A stretch of DNA of 64,000 bases. Origin: Herbaspirillum sp. alder98. GTDB taxonomy: Bacteria > Pseudomonadota > Gammaproteobacteria > Burkholderiales > Burkholderiaceae_D. This document shows, piece after piece, positions 1 through 8,526 of the stretch. The notes beneath the pieces are model-generated. The model was not told where the DNA came from. It ran no database searches and worked only from the letters and a program-made list of their open reading frames with translations. The stretch covers positions 682,001-746,000 of the forward strand of contig NZ_JAIUCY010000001.1 in assembly GCF_020179755.1 (NCBI RefSeq), in the 5' to 3' direction. Position numbers and translations under genes: made by a program. Each line of letters starts with the position of its first letter. The first letter of the stretch is position 1.

Positions 1-2033
1 CGACCGATCAGGAAACCCTGCATCGCTTCGCAACCGACCGAGGTCAGGAAGTCCTGCTGCATTTCGGTTTCGACCCCTTCGGCCACGATGCGCAGATTTA
101 ACGCGCGGCCCAGGGCCACGATGGCCGAGACGATGGCCGCATCTTCGGTGCCGTCGGTCAGGTCGCGCACGAAACCGCGATCGATCTTCAATTCGCTGGC
201 GGGCAGGCGCTTCAAGTACAGCAGGCTCGAGTAGCCGGTGCCGAAGTCGTCGATCGAAATCTCCACCCCCAGGCCGGCAATCTTGTGCAAGGTGCGCAAG
301 CTGGCTTCGGTATCCTGCATCGCGGTCGATTCGGTGATCTCAAGCGTCAGGCAACGGGCCGGCAACTGGTGCTTGTCCAGCGTCGATTGCACCACCTGCA
401 ACAGATGCGGATCGCCGAACTGCAGCGCCGACAGATTGACTGCCATGGTCCAGTCGTCGTGTCCCTGGTCCAGCCATTCGCGCATCTGGCGGCAGGCCTC
501 GTCCAACACCCAGGCGCCGATCGGGATGATCAGGCCGGAACGTTCGGCCAGCGCGATGAAGTCGTCCGGCCCCACCAGGCCGTGCACCGGATGCTGCCAG
601 CGCAACAAGGCCTCGGCGCCGATGACGGCGCCGGACGGGGCCAGGAACTTGGGTTGGTAGACCAGCTTGAACTGCTTGCGCTCCAGCGCCGCGCGCAGAT
701 CCTGCAGCCATTGCAGCTGGTTGTGGGCATTCGCGTTCATCGAGGATTCGAAGAAGTTGTAGCCGTTGCGCCCGCTGCGCTTGGTGTGATACATCGCGGC
801 GTCGGCATTGATCACCAGGTCGTGCCGGGTACTGCCATCGGCGGGATAGATCGCAATGCCGATGCTGGCCGACACCCGCAGTTCGTACTTTTCGACCATG
901 AACGGCCGGTTGACGGTCTCCACCAGTTTTTCGGCGACCGCCATGGCGTCGTCCGGTTTTTCCAGGTCCACCAGGATCACGAATTCATCCCCGCCCAGGC
1001 GCGCCACCGTGTCGTGCGCACGCATGGTCTCGGCCAGGCGGTTGGCCACCGCCACCAGCAGGCGGTCGCCGACATGGTGACCGAGCGAGTCGTTGATGGT
1101 CTTGAAACCGTCGAGATCCATGAACATCAACGCAAAATAACTCTTGTTGCGCGCCGCCTTGTTGATGGCCTGGCTCAGGCGATCATCCAGCAACGAGCGA
1201 TTTGGCAGCTTGGTCAGGTGGTCGTGCAGCACCATCTGGGTCAGTTCTTCATTGGCCTGCGCCAGCGAGCGCGCCAGCTTGGCGGTGCGCGACTCGAGCC
1301 GCGCGTCCAGCACCGAGGTCAGCAAGGCGATCGACAGCACCGCCAGCGTGACCACCACGATCAGGATCGCCAGCCAGCCGGGGCTGACGCCGCCGCGCGC
1401 GGACAGGCAGATCGAGTCCATCGGGAAATTGGCGGCGGCCATGCCGGTATAGTGCATGCCGACGATGGCCACGCCCATGACGACCGAGGCGCCCACCCGG
1501 GCGGCCCTGACATGCGGTGTATTGCGCCGCAGGTGGAAGGCGATCCACAACGCGGCGGCCGATGCCAGGATGGCGATGGCCACCGAGATCGTGAAAAGCA
1601 GCGGGTCGTATTCGATACCGGGGTTCATGCGCATGGCGGCCATGCCGGTATAGTGCATGGCGGCGATGCCGGCGCCCATGACCAGGGCGCTGTTCAAGAG
1701 CCGGCGCAACGGCAGCTCGGGCTGGGACACGCTCCACAGCGCATAGGCCGAGACGGCGATGGCGATGGCCAGCGACAGCAGGGTGATCGCAGCGTCGTAA
1801 CCCAGCTCGATCGGCAGGCGGAACGCCAGCATGCCCACGAAGTGCATCGACCAGATGCCGATGCCCATGGCGACCGCGCCACCGGCCAGCCAGTAACGCC
1901 CGGCGCGGTTCTGCACACTGCCGGTGGTATTGACCCGCTCGGCCATGTCGAGCGCCGTGAAGGACGCCAGAATTGCCACCAGCAGGGAAATCACCACCAA
2001 TGAGTTGTCGTAGGAAGCGCTTAACATGGCCAT
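1..2033 (-). CDS. MHYT-sensor GGDEF-EAL cyclic-di-GMP protein (3' end cut by window edge)
   Basis: The minus-strand frame is open from an ATG at 2033 (a second in-frame ATG is at 2027) to the left edge, so the C-terminus is missing. The N-terminal ~250 residues are hydrophobic and carry three MHYT-type motifs (SMHFVGM, AMHYTGM, GMHYTGM), the signature of the seven-helix MHYT integral membrane sensor thought to bind metal or gas. A GGDEF domain follows with an intact ARLGGDEF signature, then an EAL domain with GAEALLRW and DDFGTGYSS. Both catalytic signatures look intact, so it could make and/or degrade c-di-GMP at the inner membrane. In this architecture one domain is often regulatory, and sequence alone does not say which activity dominates. 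No clear Shine-Dalgarno distinguishes the two ATGs. Confidence 0.93.
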   Translation of the reverse strand, partial: MAMLSASYDNSLVVISLLVAILASFTALDMAERVNTTGSVQNRAGRYWLAGGAVAMGIGIWSMHFVGMLAFRLPIELGYDAAITLLSLAIAIAVSAYALWSVSQPELPLRRLLNSALVMGAGIAAMHYTGMAAMRMNPGIEYDPLLFTISVAIAILASAAALWIAFHLRRNTPHVRAARVGASVVMGVAIVGMHYTGMAAANFPMDSICLSARGGVSPGWLAILIVVVTLAVLSIALLTSVLDARLESRTAKLARSLAQANEELTQMVLHDHLTKLPNRSLLDDRLSQAINKAARNKSYFALMFMDLDGFKTINDSLGHHVGDRLLVAVANRLAETMRAHDTVARLGGDEFVILVDLEKPDDAMAVAEKLVETVNRPFMVEKYELRVSASIGIAIYPADGSTRHDLVINADAAMYHTKRSGRNGYNFFESSMNANAHNQLQWLQDLRAALERKQFKLVYQPKFLAPSGAVIGAEALLRWQHPVHGLVGPDDFIALAERSGLIIPIGAWVLDEACRQMREWLDQGHDDWTMAVNLSALQFGDPHLLQVVQSTLDKHQLPARCLTLEITESTAMQDTEASLRTLHKIAGLGVEISIDDFGTGYSSLLYLKRLPASELKIDRGFVRDLTDGTEDAAIVSAIVALGRALNLRIVAEGVETEMQQDFLTSVGCEAMQGFLIG

Positions 2034-2400
2034 GACCCAGTCGAACCGGGAACACCCGTTTTTCGGAAATTATGTTGTGGCACAACCGGCCCCATGCCGC
2101 CTGCACCCTCCTCTTTCCCCATCCCGCCGGGGAACCCTGCCCCACCCGGACAAAAAGTCCTTGAGGCAGTCAGAGCTTATAAGGCGCGCCCCGCCGTCAC
2201 AATCAGGAAATACCCCTTGTCAGATTGATAATGGAATATGCTTGCGGCGGCAGATGCGAGCCTCGCAACTTTATCCGGACTCGCTGATCTCTTAACACCA
2301 TGGTGGGGCGTCTTCGGAAGACGTCCCCCCGCCCCGGGCGCGCGAGAACTCGCGCACCAGGACGCAACCGGCCCGAACAATACTACTGACAAAGGACACC
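2034..2400. other. Divergent intergenic region between the GGDEF-EAL gene and pldA
   Basis: No convincing gene lies here. A 6-1-6 palindrome (GTTGTG-G-CACAAC, 2074-2086) sits about 45 bases upstream of the leftward gene and may be an operator. A strong hairpin at 2305-2328 (arms GGGGCGTCTTC and GAAGACGTCCCC, one bulge) lies 70-95 bases before pldA. It has no T-run on either strand, so it is more likely a leader structure or binding site than a terminator. Confidence 0.4.
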
Positions 2401-3717
2401 ATGCGCCGCCCCCTGTATTTATCCGTCACGCCCCGCCTGCGACCACGTTCGATGGCCCTCGCACTGTGCAGCCTGGCTTTGCTGGCCCCGACCATGTCGC
2501 AGGCGGCGATCTCGGTACTGCAGCCGCCCAAGCGAATCGACGCCAGCAAGCCGCTCGAATTGACACTGCTGGTGAGCGAAGACGAACAGCAGGAACAGTC
2601 CTATACGTTGCCGCCCACGGTGTTGGTGGCGGCCTCGGCCGACATGATCGCGCCGGTGCAGATCACCCTGACCCGGGTCGACGGCAGCGGCGCCGAGAGT
2701 ATTACGTTGAAGAAGGGTGAGTTCCGCAAGGTGCGCTACCAGGGCAGCTTGCCTGACCGGCTGCGCGGCATGGTGCGCATCGAGCCGATCGGCATCGATG
2801 CCTCGCCGGTGCTGGTGGCGGTGGTTCGGCCCGGCCCCAATCAGCCGCCGCTGGAACCCGGCCCGACACTGCTCAACGCGCCGTTGGCCGACTCCGGCAG
2901 CAAGACCGCACCGGTGGCGCCGTCGGCCTCGGTGATTACCCCGGGCACCAATGCAGCGGCCAGCGCCACCGCCCCGGCGGCAGAAGACATCTTGTCCAAC
3001 GGCAACCGGCTGTCGTTCCACGAGCCGATGTTCTTTACGGTGGGCAACAGCGGCGACAATGCCAATGCCAAGTTCCAGCTCAGTCTCAAGTTCCGGCTGT
3101 TCATGCCGGACGACCCGCGCTCGCGCGGCCTGCTGGACAACCTGTACCTGGGCTATACCCAGTTTTCGCTGTGGGACCTGGGCGCGCCATCGGCGCCGTT
3201 CCGCGACACCAGCTATCGTCCCAGCCTGTTCTATTACCTGCCCGACCTGGGCATCCACAACAGCGTCGTCAGCCGGGTCGGCATCGCCACTGGCCTCGAA
3301 CATGAATCCAATGGCAAGGACGGCGCCGAGTCGCGCAGCGTCAACACCTACTTCGTGCAGCCGACGGTCAATTTCGGCAACCTGAACGACTACCACTTCA
3401 CCCTCGCCCCCAAGGCCTATGCCTACCTCGGCCCGACCCGCGACAATCGCGACATCGGCGCCTATCGCGGCCACCTCGACCTGAAACTGGCCTATGGCAA
3501 GCCGGACGGCTGGGAACTGGCCAGCACCATTCGCAAGGGCCAGCGCAGCAACACCGGCAGCGTCGATACGCAATTGTCGTATCCGCTGTCGCGCCTGATT
3601 CCCGGCACGGCCGGCTATCTGGTGGCGAGTTATTTCTATGGCTATGGCGAGAGCCTGCTGACCTACAACCAGAAGGAGCGCGCGCAGTTTCGCATCGGCT
3701 ACGCCTTCTGGCGTTGA
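2401..3717 (+). CDS. pldA: Outer membrane phospholipase A (OMPLA) with N-terminal extension
   Basis: The product is 438 residues with a signal-peptide-like start (basic MRRPLYLSVTPRLRPRS, then a hydrophobic ALCSLALLAPTMSQA). The C-terminal ~240 residues match the OMPLA barrel. The catalytic region HESNGKDG...SRSVNTYF keeps the His-x-Ser-Asn-Gly and downstream Asn arrangement (H301, S303, N315), which corresponds to the H142/S144/N156 triad of the E. coli enzyme. Such enzymes hydrolyse outer-membrane phospholipid when lipid asymmetry is lost, usually as Ca2+-dependent dimers. It is about 150 residues longer than E. coli PldA because of residues ~36-200, a beta-rich stretch followed by a Pro/Ala-rich linker. 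Longer forms are, to my knowledge, common in betaproteobacteria. AAAGGA upstream supports the ATG. The protein ends in an aromatic-rich strand (YAFWR). Confidence 0.88.
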   Translation: MRRPLYLSVTPRLRPRSMALALCSLALLAPTMSQAAISVLQPPKRIDASKPLELTLLVSEDEQQEQSYTLPPTVLVAASADMIAPVQITLTRVDGSGAESITLKKGEFRKVRYQGSLPDRLRGMVRIEPIGIDASPVLVAVVRPGPNQPPLEPGPTLLNAPLADSGSKTAPVAPSASVITPGTNAAASATAPAAEDILSNGNRLSFHEPMFFTVGNSGDNANAKFQLSLKFRLFMPDDPRSRGLLDNLYLGYTQFSLWDLGAPSAPFRDTSYRPSLFYYLPDLGIHNSVVSRVGIATGLEHESNGKDGAESRSVNTYFVQPTVNFGNLNDYHFTLAPKAYAYLGPTRDNRDIGAYRGHLDLKLAYGKPDGWELASTIRKGQRSNTGSVDTQLSYPLSRLIPGTAGYLVASYFYGYGESLLTYNQKERAQFRIGYAFWR

Positions 3718-3740
3718 TGCCTCCGGCGCTGGCCAAATGA

Positions 3741-3767
3741 AACGGGGAGGCGCGATGCCTCCCCGTT
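3741..3767. terminator. Bidirectional terminator between pldA and gor
   Basis: An 11-bp perfect stem (AACGGGGAGGC / GCCTCCCCGTT) with a 5-base loop lies between two convergent genes. The T-run is weak on both strands. Confidence 0.6.
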
Positions 3768-3795
3768 GCATTGATCTCCGGAAAACGCCCTGCCG

Positions 3796-5163
3796 TCAGG
3801 CCACCGGCGTACGCATCGTCACGAATTCTTCGGCGCCGGTGGGGTGAATGCCGATGGTCAGGTCGAACTGGGCCTTGGTCGCGCCGCACTGCAAGGCCAC
3901 CGCAAAACCCTGGATCACTTCACCGGCCTCGGGGCCCACCATGTGCACGCCCAGCACCCGGTCGCTGTCGGCATCGACCACCAGCTTCATGAGGGTACGT
4001 TCGGTGTTGCCCGACAAGGTGTTCTTGAGCGGCTTGAAGTCGGTCTTGAAGATCTTCACCTGCCCCGCTTCCTTGCGCGCCTGTTCCTCGGTCAAGCCGA
4101 CGGTGCCGACATTGGGATGGCTGAATACCGCCGTGGGGATATTCTGGTACGACATCACCCGCTCGCCCTGGCCGAACAGGCGCGACACCACCGCCATTGC
4201 CTCGGCCAGCGCCACCGGGGTCAACGCCACCCGATCGATCACGTCGCCCACCGCCAGGATCGATGGCACGCTGCTTTCGAAATCGTCATTGACCTTGATG
4301 GCGCCGTTCTTCTCCAGCGCCACGCCGGCCTGCTCCAGGCCAAGCCGGGCGGTATTGGGTGCGCGGCCGGTGGCAAACAGCACGCATTCGGCCTGCAGAG
4401 CGTCGCCGTTACTCAACCGGACCGTCTTGGCAACGGCCTCGCCTGCCTGCGGCGCCTCGATGGCATCGATGGTGGCGCCGAACACCACCTTGATGCCCTT
4501 CTTGACCAGTTCGCCGGCCAGGAACACGCCGAGATCGGCATCCATGGTGCGCAACAGCCGCTCGCCGCGATACACCAGCGTGACATCGCTGCCAAGGCCA
4601 TTGAGGATAGACGCCAGCTCGACGGCGATATAGCCGCCGCCCAGTACCACCACCCGTGGCGGCAAACCCTTGAGATGAAAGAAATCGTCCGACACGATAC
4701 CCAGTTCGCGCCCGGGAATGTCCGGGCGCTGCGGGGTGCCGCCGGTTGCCACCAGAATATGCCGGGCGCTGAAGCGGGCCTCGCCCACGGCCACCGTGTG
4801 GGCGTCGACCAGCGTGGCAAAGCCGCGATGCAGCGTTACCTTGGCGCCATCCAGCAGGCGCAGGTAGATGTCGTTCAGGTGCTTGATCTCGCGGTCCTTG
4901 TTGGCAATCAATTGCCCCCAATCGAATTCCGGCCTGGCCGGCAGGCTCCAGCCGTAACCGGCCGCGTCCTGGAAATCCTGGTGGAAATGCGCGCTGTACG
5001 ACATCAGCTTCTTGGGAATGCAGCCGACATTGACGCAGGTTCCGCCCAGGTCGCTGCTCTCGGCCAGGCCGACGCGGGCGCCGGCCTGGGCGGCAAAGCG
5101 CGCCGCACGTACGCCGCCGGACCCGCCGCCGATCACGAACAGGTCAAAATCGTACTGGCTCAT
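3796..5163 (-). CDS. gor: Glutathione-disulfide reductase
   Basis: The product is 455 residues, a FAD- and NADPH-dependent pyridine nucleotide-disulfide oxidoreductase that reduces GSSG in the cytoplasm. An N-terminal FAD motif GGGSGG is followed by the redox-active cysteines in [13 protein letters not shown] (C43, C48). The central NADPH site [10 protein letters not shown] has Arg residues after it (YRGERLLR), as expected for NADPH. The C-terminus has the active-site IHPTGAEEF typical of glutathione reductases, not of lipoamide or mercuric reductases. ATG 5163 is chosen because GAGGAG lies six bases upstream. In-frame ATGs at 5169 and 5187 would place that ribosome site against or inside the coding region. 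Confidence 0.94.
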   Translation of the reverse strand: MSQYDFDLFVIGGGSGGVRAARFAAQAGARVGLAESSDLGGTCVNVGCIPKKLMSYSAHFHQDFQDAAGYGWSLPARPEFDWGQLIANKDREIKHLNDIYLRLLDGAKVTLHRGFATLVDAHTVAVGEARFSARHILVATGGTPQRPDIPGRELGIVSDDFFHLKGLPPRVVVLGGGYIAVELASILNGLGSDVTLVYRGERLLRTMDADLGVFLAGELVKKGIKVVFGATIDAIEAPQAGEAVAKTVRLSNGDALQAECVLFATGRAPNTARLGLEQAGVALEKNGAIKVNDDFESSVPSILAVGDVIDRVALTPVALAEAMAVVSRLFGQGERVMSYQNIPTAVFSHPNVGTVGLTEEQARKEAGQVKIFKTDFKPLKNTLSGNTERTLMKLVVDADSDRVLGVHMVGPEAGEVIQGFAVALQCGATKAQFDLTIGIHPTGAEEFVTMRTPVA

Positions 5164-5221
5164 GCTCATCTCCTCTGTTGCATTCATTGTTGTCTGCCAT
5201 GTGGGCCTGGGGACGACTCTT

Positions 5222-6841
5222 TCAAGTCCGTCGCCGGCCGTCCAGCGCCCGCATCACCAGTAGCACCGGCACCAGGCCGACGGCGACGATCGACAAGGAC
5301 GGCAACGCCGCCTCGCCCAGGCGCTCATCGCGCGCCAGATTGTGGGCGATCACGGCCAGCGTGTCGGTATCGAAGGGGCGCAGCAGCAAGGTCGCCGGCA
5401 ATTCCTTGACCACATCGACAAATACCATCAGCGCGGCGGTCGCCAGCGAGCGCCACAGCAGCGGCACATGCAGGCGCCACGCGATTGCCCCGCGCGAGCA
5501 GCCCAGCGTACGTGCAGCTTCATCGATGCTGGGCGCGATACGGGTATAACCGGCGTCGATCGACTGCACCGCAACCGCCGTGAAGCGTACCAGATAGGCA
5601 TAGATCACGCCCACCGAGCTGGCGGTCAGCAGTACCCCCCACCCCACGCCCGGCCACTGCGCCTGCAACCAGGCCAGCGGCAACAGGATGCCGACCGCGA
5701 TCACCGACCCCGGCACCGCATACCCCATCGACGCCAGGCGCGCCACGAACCCCAGGGCCAGCGCCATCATGCGCGGCAAGCCACTGGCGCGTTGCGCGAA
5801 GCACAGCGCCAGGGCCAGCACCACGGCGACGGCGGCGGCAATGCCGCCGAAGCGGAAGCTGTTCCAGACCCACGCAAAATAGCGCGCGCCGGCGCCCGGC
5901 ACGGCATCGCCGCCCGCTTCGCCCCACCACAATTGCAGCAGGATCGCCACCGGCAACACAAAACCCAGCACGATCGGCAGGATACAGATGGCCCAGGCCA
6001 GGGCCGCCTGCGGGCCGCCCAGTTGCGGCAGCCGCGCCTCGGCGCCGTCGCCGCCGCGCTGGCCACGGGTGCTGGCAAAACGCATGCGGCGCTGCTCGCG
6101 CCGCTCCAGCCACAACAGCACGGCCACGAAGAGCAGCAACATCGAGGCGTACTGGGCTGCTCCCAGGCGGTCGTCCATGACCATCCAGGCCTTGTAGATG
6201 CCGGTGGTGAACGTGGTCAAGCCAAAATAGGCGGCCACGCCATAGTCGGCCAGGGTCTCCATCAACGCCAGCGCGGCGCCGGCCACCAGGGCCGGGCGCG
6301 CCAGTGGCAATGCCACCCGCAGGATGCGCTGGTGCTGCGGGGTACCCAGCATGCGCGCGGCTTCCATCAGGTGCATACCGCGTTCGCCCAGCGCGTTGCG
6401 CGCCAGCAGGTAGGCATACGGATAGAGCGTGAAGACGAACAGGAAGATCGCCCCGGGCAAACCGCGCACATCGAACCTGAAACCGGGCCACCAGCCGCGC
6501 AGGATGCTCTGCACCCAGCCGGCGTATTGCAGGAAATCGGTATAGGCATAGGCCGAGACGTAGGCCGGCATCGCCATCGGCAGCAGCAACGCCCACGACA
6601 TCCAGCGCTTGCCCGGAAACTCGAACAGCGCCACCGTCACCGCCGTGGCGCCGCCCACCACGATCACGCCCAGCGTCACCATCAAGGCCAGCCAGCCGGA
6701 TGTAGCCAGGTAACCGGGCAGCACGGTGGCGGCCTGCTGACGCAGGGTATCGAGTCCGGCGGCATCCAGCCCGAACCAGGCGGACAGGATGCCGATCAGG
6801 GGCAAGGCAATGAGAACGGCGAGCAATCCGATAAGGTGCAT
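5222..6841 (-). CDS. Fe(III)-type ABC transporter permease (FbpB/SfuB family)
   Basis: The product is 539 residues, two fused permease halves with about 12 predicted membrane helices, the usual layout of ferric-iron FbpB/SfuB/AfuB permeases. Each half has an EAA-type cytoplasmic loop ([20 protein letters not shown] and [20 protein letters not shown]) that contacts the ATPase. It is divergent from the matching ATPase at 6924, with only 82 bases between the starts, so both promoters share that gap. No obvious Shine-Dalgarno precedes ATG 6841. No periplasmic Fe-binding protein is encoded in the window, so the receptor must be elsewhere or the substrate differs. Family members also move thiamine, 2-aminoethylphosphonate or putrescine; iron is the best guess. 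Confidence 0.85.
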   Translation of the reverse strand: MHLIGLLAVLIALPLIGILSAWFGLDAAGLDTLRQQAATVLPGYLATSGWLALMVTLGVIVVGGATAVTVALFEFPGKRWMSWALLLPMAMPAYVSAYAYTDFLQYAGWVQSILRGWWPGFRFDVRGLPGAIFLFVFTLYPYAYLLARNALGERGMHLMEAARMLGTPQHQRILRVALPLARPALVAGAALALMETLADYGVAAYFGLTTFTTGIYKAWMVMDDRLGAAQYASMLLLFVAVLLWLERREQRRMRFASTRGQRGGDGAEARLPQLGGPQAALAWAICILPIVLGFVLPVAILLQLWWGEAGGDAVPGAGARYFAWVWNSFRFGGIAAAVAVVLALALCFAQRASGLPRMMALALGFVARLASMGYAVPGSVIAVGILLPLAWLQAQWPGVGWGVLLTASSVGVIYAYLVRFTAVAVQSIDAGYTRIAPSIDEAARTLGCSRGAIAWRLHVPLLWRSLATAALMVFVDVVKELPATLLLRPFDTDTLAVIAHNLARDERLGEAALPSLSIVAVGLVPVLLVMRALDGRRRT

Positions 6842-6923
6842 GGGAGGGATAAGGATGATGGGTTCAATGGCATGCGCTAAACTTCACGCAAACGCGAATT
6901 GTAACCATTTGAGTGAGCCCCTC

Positions 6924-7997
6924 ATGTTTCTGGAAGTCGATCAGGTCAGCATCCGTTATCCACGTGCGCATGCGGACGCCGTGAGCGCGCTGTCATTGCA
7001 ATTGCCTGCAGGCGCGCTGGGGGTGCTGATCGGCCCGTCCGGCAGCGGCAAGACCAGCCTGCTGCGTGCCATCGCGGGGCTGGAACAGGCGGCTTCCGGT
7101 CGCCTCCTGCTGGATGGCCGCGTGCTCGACGGCGATGGCCAGCGGGTGTCGGCCGAAGAGCGTCGCATCGGCATGGTATTCCAGGACTTCGCGCTGTTCC
7201 CGCATCTGGACATCGCCACCAACGTCGGCTTCGGCCTGCGCCACCAGAGCCGCGCCGAACGCCGGCAGACGGTCGAGGCGATGCTGACCCTGGTCGGCTT
7301 GCCGGATGCGCATCGCAAATATCCGCACCAGCTCTCCGGCGGCCAGCAGCAGCGCGTGGCACTGGCCCGCGCACTGGCGCCGCAACCGCGCCTGCTGTTG
7401 CTGGATGAACCGTTCTCGAGCCTGGATGTGGAATTGCGCGAACGCCTGGCCGCCGACGTGCGCGAGATCATCAAGCGCACCGGCACCACGGCGCTGATGG
7501 TCACGCACGACCAGATGGAAGCCTTCGCCGTGGGCGATCTCGTGGGCGTGATGCGCGATGGAAAACTGGAGCAGTGGGACGCCCCCTACACCCTCTATCA
7601 CCGCCCCGCCACGCGCTTCGTCGCCGACTTCATCGGCCATGGCGTGCTGATCGACGGCCATGCGCGCCGCCAGGGCGACGGCATCGAAGTCGATACCGCT
7701 GCCGGCGTATTGCGCGGTGTGCCGTCTCCCCTGGCGGGAGATGGCGAAGCGCGTCCGGTCGAAGTCCTGCTGCGCGCCGACGACGTGATCCATGACGACG
7801 ATTCGTCGTTCAAGGCGCAAGTCGTGCGCAAGTCATTCAGGGGTGCGGAGTTTCTTTATACGCTGGAGCTCGATAGCGGCCAGCGCCTGTTGTCACTGGT
7901 GCCGTCGCACCATGATCATGCCATCGGTGAATGGATCGGCATTCGCCTCGAGGTCAAGCACCTGGTGAGCTTCGACGCCCGGGGCGTGAACGCTTGA
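6924..7997 (+). CDS. ABC transporter ATP-binding protein, Fe(III)/FbpC type
   Basis: The product is 357 residues. It has Walker A GPSGSGKTS, Q-loop FQDFALFPH, signature LSGGQQQRVALARAL, Walker B LLLLDEPFSSLD and a switch histidine in VTHDQMEA, then a C-terminal TOBE-like regulatory domain of ~110 residues. This layout is standard for FbpC/PotA-type importers. It is divergently arranged with the two-domain permease at 5222-6841, and the two almost certainly form one importer. The start at 6924 gives a normal N-terminus (MFLEVDQVSIRY); upstream in-frame ATGs would add ~45 residues lying over the shared promoter gap. I looked for a Fur box in that gap and saw no convincing one. Confidence 0.88.
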   Translation: MFLEVDQVSIRYPRAHADAVSALSLQLPAGALGVLIGPSGSGKTSLLRAIAGLEQAASGRLLLDGRVLDGDGQRVSAEERRIGMVFQDFALFPHLDIATNVGFGLRHQSRAERRQTVEAMLTLVGLPDAHRKYPHQLSGGQQQRVALARALAPQPRLLLLDEPFSSLDVELRERLAADVREIIKRTGTTALMVTHDQMEAFAVGDLVGVMRDGKLEQWDAPYTLYHRPATRFVADFIGHGVLIDGHARRQGDGIEVDTAAGVLRGVPSPLAGDGEARPVEVLLRADDVIHDDDSSFKAQVVRKSFRGAEFLYTLELDSGQRLLSLVPSHHDHAIGEWIGIRLEVKHLVSFDARGVNA

Positions 7998-8168
7998 AAC
8001 ACCGGCCACGCCCGCAACACCGGACGTGCCTGAAGCACCGGACGCACCTGAAACGGCAGACAAGGCCGAAACGGTAGTTGAATCAGAATCAACAGATAAA
8101 TCAGAAGGCACGATAGGGAGGGCGCGACCGTGCCCATCCACCACCAGCCAGTCAAGCGCACGACGCAT
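7893..8168 (-). CDS. Hypothetical small protein with Gly/Ser/Ala repeat, coupled to upstream ORF
   Basis: This 91-codon frame starts at an ATG that shares one base with the stop of the preceding ORF (TGATG), suggesting translational coupling. The N-terminus (MRRALDWLVVDGHGRALP) looks ordinary. The middle is a low-complexity run of SGASGASGTSG / VAGVAG units made by a degenerate 15-18 base DNA repeat at about 8000-8060. Its last ~105 bases lie antisense to the end of the ATPase gene at 6924-7997. That overlap, and the lack of a recognised family, make it uncertain that this is a functional gene. Confidence 0.35.
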   Translation of the reverse strand: MRRALDWLVVDGHGRALPIVPSDLSVDSDSTTVSALSAVSGASGASGTSGVAGVAGVSSVHAPGVEAHQVLDLEANADPFTDGMIMVRRHQ

Positions 8169-8407
8169 CAAATACGGGCTTTCGACAACACCACCAGCCA
8201 GCGGCGCAGCAGCAGGATTTCGACATGGCCCGGCTCGATGCCGGCGCTGCATTCGATCACGGGATTGACACGGTAGCGGCGCACATAGCTGTCGCGGCAG
8301 ACGAAGATTTCGCGACGGCCCAGACGCACGCTGAACGACGACGGGCTGGACGAAGCGATGGCAAAACGCGCGTTGGACGCGAGATCGAACTGGGTCATGG
8401 AGCTCAT
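8168..8407 (-). CDS. Hypothetical 79-residue protein, possibly SOS-regulated
   Basis: This is a 79-residue protein of no family I recognise. It is basic, with several Arg pairs (RLGRREIFVCRDSYVRRYR) and a hydrophobic C-terminal part (VEILLLRRWLVVLS). ATG 8407 has AGAGGA about ten bases upstream, a good ribosome site. A candidate LexA box lies ~50 bases upstream at 8456-8475, where a promoter would be expected. It is followed with a one-base overlap by another small frame (7893-8168). It is convergent with the iron-type ATPase gene and on the same strand as the TAXI receptor gene. Confidence 0.55.
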   Translation of the reverse strand: MSSMTQFDLASNARFAIASSSPSSFSVRLGRREIFVCRDSYVRRYRVNPVIECSAGIEPGHVEILLLRRWLVVLSKARI

Positions 8408-8455
8408 GGCAGTGGTTCCTCTTCTTGTCGTTAAGAGGCTTCACTGTAGCACGAT

Positions 8456-8475
8456 CACTGTACAAATACCCAGTA
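8456..8475 (-). promoter_or_regulatory. Candidate LexA (SOS) box
   Basis: Read on the minus strand the site is TACTG-N10-CAGTG (TACTGGGTATTTGTACAGTG), close to the proteobacterial LexA consensus TACTG-N10-CAGTA. It matches the CTG/CAG core and 15 of 20 positions of the E. coli consensus as I recall it. It lies ~50 bases upstream of the small gene starting at 8407. A direct repeat TCACTGTA (8441-8448 and 8455-8462) overlaps it. Confidence 0.5.
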
Positions 8476-8526
8476 TTTTTCATACAGTGGTTTTGCCGCG
8501 ACGACTTGCCAAAAGGCAAGCCTGAC

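Noticed and set aside
285..2003. 572-residue frame on the plus strand
   Set aside because: It is antisense to the MHYT-GGDEF-EAL gene, is rich in His/Arg/Gln as shadow frames of GC-rich genes are, and has no recognisable domain. Many equally long antisense frames elsewhere (for example 3844-5409, 5342-6880, 8938-10599, 17593-19155, 20517-21908, 49422-50825) were dropped for the same reason.
2305..2328. Hairpin upstream of pldA as a terminator
   Set aside because: The stem is strong but there is no T-run on either strand, and it lies between divergent genes where no terminator is needed.
6842..6923. Fur box between the iron-type permease and ATPase
   Set aside because: I compared the 82-base gap with the GATAAT-type 19-mer and found no convincing match, so iron regulation is not claimed.
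7998..8110. Short direct repeats as a CRISPR or iteron array
   Set aside because: The CACCGGACG/CCTGAAGC units are degenerate, 15-18 bases, without spacers; they are low-complexity sequence.
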